A DNA stretch of 64,000 nucleotides, taken from positions 1 through 64,000 of the forward strand of contig JABDES010000002.1 in the NCBI GenBank assembly GCA_013286935.1, written 5' to 3'. A model generated the notes under the pieces. That model searched no databases. It had not been told where the DNA came from and saw nothing but the letters and a program-made list of their open reading frames with translations. Both the position numbers and the translations under genes were made by a program. This stretch comes from Candidatus Babelota bacterium (lineage in GTDB: Bacteria > Babelota > Babeliae > Babelales > Vermiphilaceae). Shown piece after piece: positions 39,252 to 49,424 of this stretch; the stretch's first letter is position 1, and each line of letters opens with the position of its first letter.

Positions 39252-41795
39252 CTATAGTATGCAACTTACCAAGTGCTTACTTTTTGCAGCAACTAAATTT
39301 GCCCCGTCGCTATAATTGGAAAGAATAACTACGGTATAACCAGATTTCTGGTACATGGTTAAATGAGAATTTATACCGGAAAATCCACCACTATGGCCTA
39401 CAGAGTTAGTTTGATTGTTAACTTTAAAACCATAACCGTATGCAGGAGATGAGAGCTCTGGTTTTGCGGTAAATACTTGTTCTTTAAGTTCTGGCCCAAG
39501 AAGCGTGTTCATGCGTAATGCCTGATCAAATTTTAATAGATCTTTGACCGTTGAATAACCTCCGCCAGCTGGTCCGCCGCGCAATACATGTTGAAATATG
39601 TTGTTTCTGAAATAAGTGCCGTTGGCTCCGAATTCCTTGCTATATCCAACAGCTAAATTAGGATTAACCCTGTCGAGTTCATACGAGTCCGTATTGGTCA
39701 TGCCAGCGGGCTTGTATATGTTTTCACGTATATAATCAAAATAACTTTGGTCAATTACTTTTTCGACAATCGCCCCAAGCACCAAAAAGCCAACATTACT
39801 ATATTGCCACTTGCTGCCGGGCTCGAATGCCACCTTGGTATCATCTATTAACTTCATCATGTCATCAACCGTGCGAAAAAGTGCTCGTGAGGACTCATTA
39901 AACTTTTGATTAAAATAGCTTCCCAGTCCGGAGGTGTGCGTGAGCAGGTGCTTAATTTTGATTTTCTTTGCATCTTCAGCATTTGGAAGATCAGGGAAAA
40001 ATTTGTCTAGGGTGTCTTCGAATGATAGTTTGCCTTGCTCGACTAACTGGGCGATAGCAACAGCGGTAAACATTTTATTCATGGAGCCTAAATTAAATTT
40101 GGTATCAATTGTATTGGCAACATTAAAGTCTTTGTTTGCTTGTCCAAATGAGCGTGTATAAAACGGCTTTCCATGTTCTGCAATTAGGATATTTCCAGAA
40201 AATATGTCGGCGGCAACAAGCTTTTTCATGTATTGATCAAGCTCAGCAACTACTTCTTTCTTATGTAGCTTTTTTATACAGACTTTTTCTGTATAGGGAC
40301 GAAATTTTACGCCTGCTATCAGATGTGGTTCTACAGCATCCGTGTCGATAACAAATATAAATTGATCACTCGTCAAACTAGAACTAACTAACAACTCAGC
40401 ATGCGTAGCTGTGTATTCTTTAATACATTTGGTTTTGATGCCATGAGTTATGTCATATATGCCCAGCATAGGACCAATAAGCATATCCACTGGCATTTTA
40501 AGCAATTTCTGGTTATAGTTTTTCTCAATATAGAACTTTGTTTTCATACGATCATTTGCATTGATCAAATCGACCAGTTCGTATGCTCGCCGTATTGCAG
40601 GAGCATCGACTGATTGAATGAAACAGGCCTGTTTCATTTGCAAATACTTATCAAAAAATTGCGCAATACGCTCATTAACAAACCGTATTGTCTTGTAGGC
40701 GTCAACCGCATTCCATGGGCGTAAGGGCCATCTCAGGAGGATTTCATCAGAAAAATCTCCATGCGTCGCGTGAGGTACAATGATTGTTCGACAATCAGCA
40801 CTGTTTTGACACAACTCATTTTGATGCTTGGTAACAGCATTCTGACGCGCATAATATTGTTCTTTGGTTTCCTGCTTTCGTTTGAGATATTCAGCAGTAG
40901 GTTCAGTTATTTCTCTACTCTTTTCAGCCCACATGAGTAACAATGGTGCTGAAAGTGGTTTTGAACCAATAATATGATCATACCAGCCGTCCAAATCTAC
41001 GCATGCTTTTATGCGCTTATCAGTCCTACAGAATTCAATGGCAGCCGTGCCACCGGCTGAATGACCCATAACACCAACTCGTGTGAAATCAAAACGATCA
41101 TAGAAAGCGCTCTGCTTATCTTGATCAAGTACTCTGAGCTGATCAAGCACAAATTGCATATCAGCCTTGTAGATCTCTATTGCTTTGGTCTGAAACTCAC
41201 GTTGCTCAATTGGTGATAATTTTTCAAATTGTTCCGCAAACGCTTGCGAGCTTACTGCTGTACCATCTGGACAAAATGTAAGCATATTTAAATAGGCATG
41301 ATCGATGCTCACAACAATGTACCCATGGCTGGCTAGATCTTCCAGCAGGGCTGTGTATACATCTGGCATACTGAACAAACCATGTGAAAAGAGGACTACT
41401 GGGTAGTTATTATTTTGTGTTGATAGTGGTGCATTGGTGTATGCATTTGTAGAAATGTCGCGTAGTAAAAACCTGCTGAGCCACTCTGGCACATGATAAT
41501 AAGCAGCAAATTGCTTTTGTATTTCTGACATTTTAGCACCAAGATACGGTGCTTTTTTCAAGGCATTAGCATTGTTAGCGGGGTAATAGATGTGCGCTAC
41601 TATACGGCGTTTTTCGGCCGGATTATCTGCATATGCTTCTGCTCTTTTCTGGTCGATCCACTCAATTGCTTGTGTACCAACTTGATATGGGCCGGTTTGT
41701 GGCGGGAACGGCTTGAGAATGGAGATAGCATGCGATATGTTGATTATACTTACTGCTACACCGAACACTAAAGAGGCTAAAAAAAATCTTTTCAT
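39252..41795 (-). CDS. Secreted fusion: PAF-acetylhydrolase-like alpha/beta hydrolase + class C beta-lactamase-like serine hydrolase
   Basis: Signal peptide; VVLFSHGLFS, GVMGHSAGGTAAIEF; then LGSMNKMFTAVAIAQL (SxxK), KWQYSNVGF (YxN), GHSGGFSG. Confidence 0.85.
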   Translation of the reverse strand: MKRFFLASLVFGVAVSIINISHAISILKPFPPQTGPYQVGTQAIEWIDQKRAEAYADNPAEKRRIVAHIYYPANNANALKKAPYLGAKMSEIQKQFAAYYHVPEWLSRFLLRDISTNAYTNAPLSTQNNNYPVVLFSHGLFSMPDVYTALLEDLASHGYIVVSIDHAYLNMLTFCPDGTAVSSQAFAEQFEKLSPIEQREFQTKAIEIYKADMQFVLDQLRVLDQDKQSAFYDRFDFTRVGVMGHSAGGTAAIEFCRTDKRIKACVDLDGWYDHIIGSKPLSAPLLLMWAEKSREITEPTAEYLKRKQETKEQYYARQNAVTKHQNELCQNSADCRTIIVPHATHGDFSDEILLRWPLRPWNAVDAYKTIRFVNERIAQFFDKYLQMKQACFIQSVDAPAIRRAYELVDLINANDRMKTKFYIEKNYNQKLLKMPVDMLIGPMLGIYDITHGIKTKCIKEYTATHAELLVSSSLTSDQFIFVIDTDAVEPHLIAGVKFRPYTEKVCIKKLHKKEVVAELDQYMKKLVAADIFSGNILIAEHGKPFYTRSFGQANKDFNVANTIDTKFNLGSMNKMFTAVAIAQLVEQGKLSFEDTLDKFFPDLPNAEDAKKIKIKHLLTHTSGLGSYFNQKFNESSRALFRTVDDMMKLIDDTKVAFEPGSKWQYSNVGFLVLGAIVEKVIDQSYFDYIRENIYKPAGMTNTDSYELDRVNPNLAVGYSKEFGANGTYFRNNIFQHVLRGGPAGGGYSTVKDLLKFDQALRMNTLLGPELKEQVFTAKPELSSPAYGYGFKVNNQTNSVGHSGGFSGINSHLTMYQKSGYTVVILSNYSDGANLVAAKSKHLVSCIL

Positions 41796-43252
41796 GATCG
41801 TTTACTTTTTATTAAAGTCACATCCCATTCCATGAAATGCCAATCCGGGTTTTCTTTGTCAGCAATATGAGGATTATGTTTAAATGTCATAGACTCATAT
41901 AGTTTGATGGCAGCGTCTTGAGAAGGCGATACATATAAATTTAATTGTTCCAAACCGTTAGCTGCAGCATATTCCTGTAGCGCTTGTACCAATTTCTTAC
42001 CAATGCCCTGACCACGAAATGATGGTTTAACCCAGAACGAAATAACACGAGCAACATTCTTCTTGATCGGTTCTTTTTCATGAAGTAAACCGATCATGCC
42101 AACGATCTGTTCGTTGACTGAGGCAAACCACATATTTTGCATCCAATCGCGCCATTCAGACTCGCTTTTTAGAGCTTCTTCCTCATATCCACCACCAAAT
42201 GCTTTTGGATCAGTTTGAAGGGCTTCAAGTCGAATATCTCTGAAAGATCGCCATTGATCGAGCGATAACTTGATAATTGTCATAAATTCCATCTCTCTGA
42301 GTGAAGCAATTGCCATACTATACAAAAAGGTACTGTCAGTTACTACTGCTCGCTCAGCTAAAAGAGTAAGATAGTAGCTTATGTGGTTGACTACTGGCAG
42401 ATCTTGCGCATAAAGCGATTCACTTTTTCCCGCCTGAACTCCCAATAAGAGGTTTAGAGCAAATTCAAAATACACCAGTCGCTTGCATAATTGCATGTAT
42501 ATTTGCCACTGCGGGCTTAAAAGTTGCGCGTCATATTGTTCAAGAAATAGCCTCTCATTTTCTGTCTTAATAACATTTAATACAAAGAAGGCTGCAATGT
42601 CATAATAGGGATTGCTTAAAGCAGCATCACCCCAATCTATTAGAATCACTTGATTGGTGTTTGAGAAAATATTTCCAGGATTCAGATCGTTGTGACATGG
42701 GACTAGTGGTACCACAAGGCTTTGTAATTGTGCCTCTATCTCTTTAACCTGCTGGAGACCATTCTCTAACATGTCTTTTAACTTGCCTGAGCAATTCAGC
42801 TTTTTATACTTCGCGTTAATTCGCTCAAACATGTCTGATACATGCGCAAAAGGCGCAGCAGAATGATGTAACTGTGCAAGACTTGTAGCAATATTTTTGA
42901 TAATTGCTGGTGTATTAGCGACAGCAGGAACTAACGAATTACCCTTCGCAAATTCAATTAACATATAATTGCCGGCAGGGTCGGCATAATACAACTTGGG
43001 CCCAACACTAAGATCTGAAGCATGCTGTGTCCATGCAATTTCACTTTTGCCAAATTCGCTACTACTAAAAAGCTTAACGATGTAACTTGCCGCCAGATGT
43101 GTGCATTTTATAATTGTAGCTTCATCAGAGCCACCGCTTACTAGCTTACAAGAGATGTCATCTACTGGTTGTTGTAAAAAAGCAGCAAGCGCTTTCTTGG
43201 CAACAATGCTTGGCTGGTCGTGAAAGAGACTGTTTTTACCGAGAGTCGTCAT
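41792..43252 (-). CDS. Fusion: APH/choline-kinase-like phosphotransferase + GNAT acetyltransferase
   Basis: VPCHNDLNPGNIF and VILIDWGDAALSNPYYDIA (APH); RVISFWVKPSFRGQGIGKKLVQALQEYAAANGLEQLNLYVSPSQDAAIKLYESMTF (GNAT); ORF open to 43345. Confidence 0.85.
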   Translation of the reverse strand: MTTLGKNSLFHDQPSIVAKKALAAFLQQPVDDISCKLVSGGSDEATIIKCTHLAASYIVKLFSSSEFGKSEIAWTQHASDLSVGPKLYYADPAGNYMLIEFAKGNSLVPAVANTPAIIKNIATSLAQLHHSAAPFAHVSDMFERINAKYKKLNCSGKLKDMLENGLQQVKEIEAQLQSLVVPLVPCHNDLNPGNIFSNTNQVILIDWGDAALSNPYYDIAAFFVLNVIKTENERLFLEQYDAQLLSPQWQIYMQLCKRLVYFEFALNLLLGVQAGKSESLYAQDLPVVNHISYYLTLLAERAVVTDSTFLYSMAIASLREMEFMTIIKLSLDQWRSFRDIRLEALQTDPKAFGGGYEEEALKSESEWRDWMQNMWFASVNEQIVGMIGLLHEKEPIKKNVARVISFWVKPSFRGQGIGKKLVQALQEYAAANGLEQLNLYVSPSQDAAIKLYESMTFKHNPHIADKENPDWHFMEWDVTLIKSKRS

Positions 43253-43286
43253 GCATATAATCCCTGAAATTAAGATGCCAACTACT

Positions 43287-43685
43287 CTATACAACTTCAG
43301 GATATTTGTTCGGTTGTGCCAGACAATAGCTCTCACCAAAACCACCTTCTGAGTGTTCAGCAGTGTCTACAAATTTTCTGCCTTCAAAGCCACCGCGCTC
43401 AGCCTGCTTTTTATGCTGTAAAGTAACAATATCACCCTTACTAATATTATGCAGAACGCACAATGCATCAATAATATCGGTAACGTCTGCTAGTTCACTC
43501 ATCAGCTCATCATGAGATTGGGCAACGCGCACCTCTTCGGCTTCTTCTAAAAGCTTCAGGCGCAATTGCTTATCAAATTCGGTATCGTCTAAATAACGCC
43601 AATTAATCTTAGATCCCAGCGCTTCCATCTTTGTTACGGCGCCATCGCGCCACAATTTTTGCTGTAGAAATATTCTCATTTTCAT
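43287..43685 (-). CDS. MazG/PRA-PH-like NTP pyrophosphohydrolase-type protein
   Basis: KLLEEAEEVRVAQSHDELMSELADVTDIIDAL (EExxE...ExxD). Confidence 0.7.
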   Translation of the reverse strand: MKMRIFLQQKLWRDGAVTKMEALGSKINWRYLDDTEFDKQLRLKLLEEAEEVRVAQSHDELMSELADVTDIIDALCVLHNISKGDIVTLQHKKQAERGGFEGRKFVDTAEHSEGGFGESYCLAQPNKYPEVV

Positions 43686-43932
43686 AAAGGTCCTTCGTGT
43701 AAATAATCAAGCTTGGTATGCTATCAGTAATAATAACTTGAAATGGAAAGCCGGTTAAAATGTTACAATGCTTCTGTTCGCTATTTGCAACAAGAAAGCA
43801 AGGGTTATCTATCCAATACGAAATAAAAAATCAATGCCTGAATTTCGGTTACGTGTTTTTATGGAACCATTATAGTTAGAAAAGTGTTTCAGGCAACTTA
43901 GATTGTTATCGTGAGTATTAGATAAGGTAAAA

Positions 43933-44982
43933 ATGTTAGCAGATAAAATCAAGCAGGAGTTATACCGGGCATTGATTGATAAAAATACAGAATATGAAGG
44001 CGTATTTTACGTGGGCGTTAAAACAACGGGCGTGTTTTGTCGTCCGACATGTCCAGCAAGAAAACCAAAATTTGAGAATTGTGAATTCTATCAAACGATA
44101 GGAGAAGCACTAATTGCTTCGTTTAGGCCTTGTATACGTTGCCGCCCACTTTCTCATCCAAACCATGTTTCAGATTTAGTACGTATCCTTGTAGATGCAG
44201 TTGAAGCAAATCCTGAAAAAAGATGGACGGATCGAGATTTTGAAGAATTATCTGTCGATGCATCAACTGCCCGTCGACAGTTTAAGAAACGATTTGGTAT
44301 GACATTTGTTGAATATGCTAGAGTAAGACGTATGGGGCTTGCCATGAAGCAGATTCGAGGTGGTGAGTCAGTAATCGATGCACAACTTAATGCAGGATAC
44401 GAATCTAGTAGTGGATTTAGAGATGCATTTTCCAAAATTATGGGAGCAGCACCTACCAATTTTAACAAGCACCACAATATTCTAAAGGCATCCTGGTTGG
44501 ACACACGGCTGGGCCCCATGTTAGCAATAGCAGATGAAAGGGCTTTACATCTATTGGAATTTGTTGATAGGCGTGGTTTAGAGCGTGAGGTAGAAAGGCT
44601 GCGAATTAGAACAAAATCAGCCATCATTCCAGGCAATACTGGTCCGATTATGTCTATCACAAAAGAACTTACATCTTATTTTGAAGGTAACTTGAAAGCG
44701 TTTAAAACACCACTGAGCCCTCTGGGCAGTCCCTTTCAGGAGTTTGTCTGGGAAGCATTAATGTGTATACCTTATGGTGAAACCAGGAGTTATACAGATC
44801 AGGCAATTGCAATTGGTAAGCCGTCAGCGTGCAGGGCTGTTGCTAATGCCAATGGCGCCAATCAAATTGCTATTGTGATTCCATGTCACCGTATTATCAA
44901 TAGTAATGGAGAATTGGGTGGATATGGTGGTGGTATTGCTCGTAAAAAATGGTTAATAGACCATGAAAAGCAGAACAAATGA
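43933..44982 (+). CDS. ada: Ada: regulatory + methylated-DNA--[protein]-cysteine S-methyltransferase
   Basis: FYVGVKTTGVFCRPTCPARKPKFENCEFY, RPCIRCRP, AraC-type HTH, IVIPCHRIINSNGELGGYGGG. Confidence 0.95.
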   Translation: MLADKIKQELYRALIDKNTEYEGVFYVGVKTTGVFCRPTCPARKPKFENCEFYQTIGEALIASFRPCIRCRPLSHPNHVSDLVRILVDAVEANPEKRWTDRDFEELSVDASTARRQFKKRFGMTFVEYARVRRMGLAMKQIRGGESVIDAQLNAGYESSSGFRDAFSKIMGAAPTNFNKHHNILKASWLDTRLGPMLAIADERALHLLEFVDRRGLEREVERLRIRTKSAIIPGNTGPIMSITKELTSYFEGNLKAFKTPLSPLGSPFQEFVWEALMCIPYGETRSYTDQAIAIGKPSACRAVANANGANQIAIVIPCHRIINSNGELGGYGGGIARKKWLIDHEKQNK

Positions 44983-45680
44983 ACAAGCTAAAGAATATAA
45001 GATCGCTTCTGTGCGATGCTGCTCACATGTCACAGGAGAAATGTACTGCTTTTTATAAAACGGGCGTTGGGGAATATGCCGAGCATGACAAATTTATAGG
45101 TGTAAATGTTCCAACCATTCGTAAAATTGCCACAGAATTTCTTCATCTAACGTGTAAAGAAATTCAAAATCTTATTGAATCTCCGTTTAACGAAGAGCGG
45201 CTAGTGGCCTTATTTATACTAATACATTGGCATCGTGGTGCTGACGGAGCAGCGAAAGAGAAGTTGTACCTATTTTATATGCGCAATTTAAAATGGGTGA
45301 ATAATTGGAACCTCGTAGATGCTTCTGCGCACTGGATCATAGGTGCACATTTATTAAAAGCAGATAAGAGCATACTGTTAACGTTGGCAAAATCAGATGT
45401 TATGTGGGAACGGCGTATTTCGATTGTTTCAACGTGGTACTTCATTCGTCATAGCGATCTTGAATGGACTTTTACAATTTCTGAAATGCTACTGAATGAT
45501 CAACATGATTTGATTCATAAAGCTGTTGGTTGGATGCTTCGTGAAGCTGGCAAACAAGATCCCGATCGGCTCATAGCCTTTCTCGATCAACATGCTTGCC
45601 GCATGCCAAGAACAATGCTCAGGTATTCCATCGAAAAATTCCCCGAACATCAAAGGAAATCGTATTTAATGCGAAGCTAA
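44979..45680 (+). CDS. DNA alkylation repair protein (AlkD-like HEAT-repeat glycosylase)
   Basis: FIGVNVPTIRKIATEF, NNWNLVDASAHWIIG, MWERRISIVSTWYFIR, KAVGWMLREAGKQD, MPRTMLRYSIEKFP; overlaps ada by ATGA. Confidence 0.9.
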   Translation: MNKLKNIRSLLCDAAHMSQEKCTAFYKTGVGEYAEHDKFIGVNVPTIRKIATEFLHLTCKEIQNLIESPFNEERLVALFILIHWHRGADGAAKEKLYLFYMRNLKWVNNWNLVDASAHWIIGAHLLKADKSILLTLAKSDVMWERRISIVSTWYFIRHSDLEWTFTISEMLLNDQHDLIHKAVGWMLREAGKQDPDRLIAFLDQHACRMPRTMLRYSIEKFPEHQRKSYLMRS

Positions 45681-45851
45681 TTTATAAATACTATATACGT
45701 TTTGTATGGTTCATAATCGAGCCTATTACTGCATAATCAGCTTAATAATTTGTCAGCAACATCTTCTTCTTTAGGAGATTGACAGTGAGAAAACATGCAG
45801 TAAAATATACCGTTGTATCCACTTTCCATTCTTCAACAACTCGAGACCCCT

Positions 45852-46652
45852 ATGAATATTCGTATTTCTCTTTTTCTTATTTTATTCTTTTGTAATCAAC
45901 CAATAACTTGCATGAATGAGGAAGAACAATCATCATCCATCCTTATTGCCACTCAGCGTGGAGCATTGCCAATTTTACTTACTGCGCCGCACGGTGGATA
46001 TAAGGCGATACTAGGGGCATCAATTAGAAAAAAAGGCTGTGTAACATCAGATTTACGCACATTGGAATTCACCCAACTTGTCAATGAGGAGCTTATTAAA
46101 TTAACAGGCGAAAAACCGTATCTTGTATTGGCAGAATTCCAACGCAAGTATCTTGATGTAAATAGAATGCAAAAAAATGCTATGGATCCCGATATCGACA
46201 ATCAAGCCGCAGAATGTATTTACCATGAGTATCATCGAATCATTAGCACCTTCACGCGGGAATTGAAAGCTGCTTGCAAAAATGCCTTGCTCATTGATGT
46301 ACATGGACAAGGCGCTAGCGCTACAACCATATTTCGCGGAACAAGCAATTTAAAAACAGTAAGCCGTTTGATCGATGAATTTGGCATAGAAAGCATGACT
46401 GGCAATCAAAGCATTTGCGGATTGCTTCAACAAAATGGATATAGTATAGACCCCGCCGGCAACCAGGAAGAGGACTCACGATTTGGTGGTGGTTACACGG
46501 TAAGGACGTACGGAAGTCATCAAGAGAGCGGGATCAATGCAATTCAGCTAGAGCTTGGTAGCAATTTTCGATTTGAACAGCAAGAGCAATGTGCTCGTGA
46601 TTTAGCAAAAGCTATTGTCGTTTTTAGTGACAAATATCTACGGTCAAAGTGA
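45852..46652 (+). CDS. Secreted N-formylglutamate amidohydrolase-like protein
   Basis: LLTAPHGGYKA, LDVNRMQ, LLIDVHGQGAS, INAIQLELGSNFR; signal peptide MNIRISLFLILFFCNQPITC. Confidence 0.7.
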   Translation: MNIRISLFLILFFCNQPITCMNEEEQSSSILIATQRGALPILLTAPHGGYKAILGASIRKKGCVTSDLRTLEFTQLVNEELIKLTGEKPYLVLAEFQRKYLDVNRMQKNAMDPDIDNQAAECIYHEYHRIISTFTRELKAACKNALLIDVHGQGASATTIFRGTSNLKTVSRLIDEFGIESMTGNQSICGLLQQNGYSIDPAGNQEEDSRFGGGYTVRTYGSHQESGINAIQLELGSNFRFEQQEQCARDLAKAIVVFSDKYLRSK

Positions 46653-47792
46653 AGGCGCTACCAGTCGTGCCTTCAGAGAAAATATAAATTTCTGCAACTC
46701 CTGCGTATTGTTCATGTCGCCGTCATACACAATATCAGGATGATATGCCTGCCTATTACCCCGCATGCGCTGTGTGTACATTTTCATAGGAAAAGTAAGA
46801 CGCGCATAACCGCTTGGTAAAATAACAGAACGGACGTCCATATAGATAGTATCAGCTGCCGTTGTTCGGCCAACAAAAAGCACTGGTGGTTCAACAACTC
46901 TCAGAAAATCAAGAAAATCCAAAGATGCGCTCGCACATTCCTCATCTATGATGGCTACCAGATGGGCCTTGACGGGATTTTGAATGGGGAAATCATTTGC
47001 ATCTGAACGCCTTTCTACTACATAGAAATTATGACCAGCTGTTTGGGCCTTCTTCATGCCATAATGGGTAGTTGCAGCCCATTCATACTCCTTACTATCA
47101 ATGCCAAATTGTTTTTCAAATGTGGTCACATAAGATTGTAGAAAATCAATATTACCAGTGCTTACTTGCCACCAGACGCTTGCCGGACGTTGCAAGCTCC
47201 TAAAATAGTCCTTTCCGAAGAGCGCTTCACCGATTTTATTCCCCCAGGCGCTGTTACCACCACCATTATCGCGCAGGTCAAAAATAATGAGTTTACTTTG
47301 TGCTAAATCTGGTAATCGTTGGATAATAGATTCAAGGTTTTTTTGTTGTTCTTGGTTTGGCTCAAAGGTTGGTAATGAAATCCAGAACATGTCAGGTTCC
47401 AATTCGGCTATGCCAAAATGGGAAGAGCATGCTGCACCAGCAGAAATTTTAGAGGCAGGAACGTCAAATTCATCGGTAGGACTTATGCCTAAGTGAGGGT
47501 CATCAAAAAGATGTGCATAATCACGCAGTACCTTAAGATAATCCTCTTTTAGATATACTTGATCAGCAGCGAGTAAGGACTCCTCATAGCCTGTATTAAG
47601 TATCATCATAAATTCCGGATCCTCTGCATTAAAAACACCTGGATGATTATCCATAATTGCTTGCTTAAAGGCAACAATGTCCTGTTTTGCTGTGGTGTTC
47701 CAATTAGTGCTATTTACTTGAGTGACCATCAAAACACTGAGCATGAATACGCCCAATGTCATAGTTACAGTTACAAGAATTACCTTTGTCAT
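46644..47792 (-). CDS. S41-family-like peptidase
   Basis: LIIFDLRDNGGGNSAWGNKI and VAIIDEECASASLDFLDFLR. Confidence 0.75.
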   Translation of the reverse strand: MTKVILVTVTMTLGVFMLSVLMVTQVNSTNWNTTAKQDIVAFKQAIMDNHPGVFNAEDPEFMMILNTGYEESLLAADQVYLKEDYLKVLRDYAHLFDDPHLGISPTDEFDVPASKISAGAACSSHFGIAELEPDMFWISLPTFEPNQEQQKNLESIIQRLPDLAQSKLIIFDLRDNGGGNSAWGNKIGEALFGKDYFRSLQRPASVWWQVSTGNIDFLQSYVTTFEKQFGIDSKEYEWAATTHYGMKKAQTAGHNFYVVERRSDANDFPIQNPVKAHLVAIIDEECASASLDFLDFLRVVEPPVLFVGRTTAADTIYMDVRSVILPSGYARLTFPMKMYTQRMRGNRQAYHPDIVYDGDMNNTQELQKFIFSLKARLVAPSL

Positions 47793-47876
47793 AGAAGCCT
47801 TTTACATCAAAATCAACAGGGCAACTCATTCCACTGTGTGTGCAAGACCTGCGCGCATATACCCCAGTGTGTGCCT

Positions 47877-49151
47877 CTAATCTTGTACCCATTTGATTTG
47901 ATACACGATGTTTGCGAAAGGTGTAGGTACCACAAAACTCAGTCCGTATAAAACAGATGCGGTTAAGGCGATAGCCCCAGCTGTCTTGCCCAATTTCCAA
48001 GCAAGATCTACATTTGATTGCCATTGTTTATCAAGGGCGGCCTTCTGGCCCTCTTCCCAAATAACAAGATCTCTGAGAGTTTCTTGATTTTTCCTCAGAT
48101 GCATTTCTTCCAGATTAAGCTTCCCTTTTAGGGTAGCGCGCTCTTCCTCGATACTTTTTGCCTCATCTGGGCCTATGTTTGGAGCATCCTCCCTATGTAA
48201 CTCATTAAAACTAGCTAATCGACTACGTGCTGCAGTTACTTTTTCCTGCAATGCTATCTCGTTTGTTGCATTCTTCTCTCTCCTGGCTACCGAGTCCCAC
48301 TTAAATTTATTTTTATCTTGTCGTAGCTTACTTTGTTCCAGGTATAATGCTATTGCCTCTGGGGAGGTCTGATGCTTCGCTGTTTGTAAGCTAAGCGGGA
48401 CCGCCAGCGCAATTCCAAGTCCTGCTGTAGCTACGAAAAGATCCAGATCGGATGAAGAGCTTGGCCTTTTGTCTTCTTGCTCATCCCACTTGCGTTGGAA
48501 CAGTTCTCTGTCGTCATCTTGTGCAGGAAGCTCATAAGATCCTACTAGCACAACATTAGACGGGTCTGCTTTAGCTTGTCGTGGAGAATGATAAAAGCAA
48601 AAACTTATTTCATAATGACCGCCGGAACGACGTATCTGTACTTGGTACCACTTGTCCTTGGTAGGGTTCTTTTCCCCTGGAAATAACAATTCATGCCAAT
48701 GTCCATCTGTGTCCAAAATGGCAAAGCCTGCCATAGCATCGCTTCCAGTTGTATAATCGGCTCCTGTAATACGCTGGAGCAACTTAAGTACGGGGCCTAC
48801 TCCTGGTAAATAGACATGTTGTGCAAAATCGTAGGTAACGCCTTTTTGAAGGCCAGTATAGCGAGAAAATGAGGCAACTTCAGTCAACCCAGAACTACCC
48901 TTGCCTGGCCCGCCTACGCTAAACATAGTATCTGCTTTGGGCCAAAAATAGCTATTCGTAAGTTCTTTGGCGCTACTTTTCACTCCCTCAGCCTTTATGA
49001 AAATCTGGTGCCCAACCTCGTCTTGATTCATCGGATTTACAACATAAACTTTTGTTTGGGCTGGTGCGGTTAACTTGGAAATACCGTTGCTTGCAGTGTT
49101 AATCGTAAGAAGGGTTATCGCTAAGAATAGATATGAAAAAGCAGCCCTCAT
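47877..49151 (-). CDS. Secreted coiled-coil family protein, divergent member D
   Basis: ISKLTAPAQTKVYVVNPMNQDEVGHQI..., GSSGLTEVASFSRYTGLQKGVTYDFAQHVYLPGVGPVLKLLQR; tail VPTPFANIVYQIKWVQD. Confidence 0.7.
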   Translation of the reverse strand: MRAAFSYLFLAITLLTINTASNGISKLTAPAQTKVYVVNPMNQDEVGHQIFIKAEGVKSSAKELTNSYFWPKADTMFSVGGPGKGSSGLTEVASFSRYTGLQKGVTYDFAQHVYLPGVGPVLKLLQRITGADYTTGSDAMAGFAILDTDGHWHELLFPGEKNPTKDKWYQVQIRRSGGHYEISFCFYHSPRQAKADPSNVVLVGSYELPAQDDDRELFQRKWDEQEDKRPSSSSDLDLFVATAGLGIALAVPLSLQTAKHQTSPEAIALYLEQSKLRQDKNKFKWDSVARREKNATNEIALQEKVTAARSRLASFNELHREDAPNIGPDEAKSIEEERATLKGKLNLEEMHLRKNQETLRDLVIWEEGQKAALDKQWQSNVDLAWKLGKTAGAIALTASVLYGLSFVVPTPFANIVYQIKWVQD

Positions 49152-49424
49152 AGCCGATGTCCTTTCGTTAGGTACGGTGTAAATATTACATGAAAATGAA
49201 TTAATAGCTAAAATAGCTGAGCTTCATTCACTATTGTACGATAACAATATAAGGCACTATTTGTCAACAATTTTAGCGTTCAGCTCAAACCACTTCACGA
49301 AAATTCAAAATACAGGAGGGTTGCAGCTGTCCTTGGCACCGAGAAGTAAGTTTAGTAAGCTGTTTTTAATGATAGCCTGAAACAGGTTAGCCGTCAAAAC
49401 ACATCTAATTTTCAACAGGGTACT

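Noticed and set aside
46644-47792. S41-like peptidase and N-formylglutamate amidohydrolase as one system
   Set aside because: Convergent neighbours only; no evidence of functional coupling
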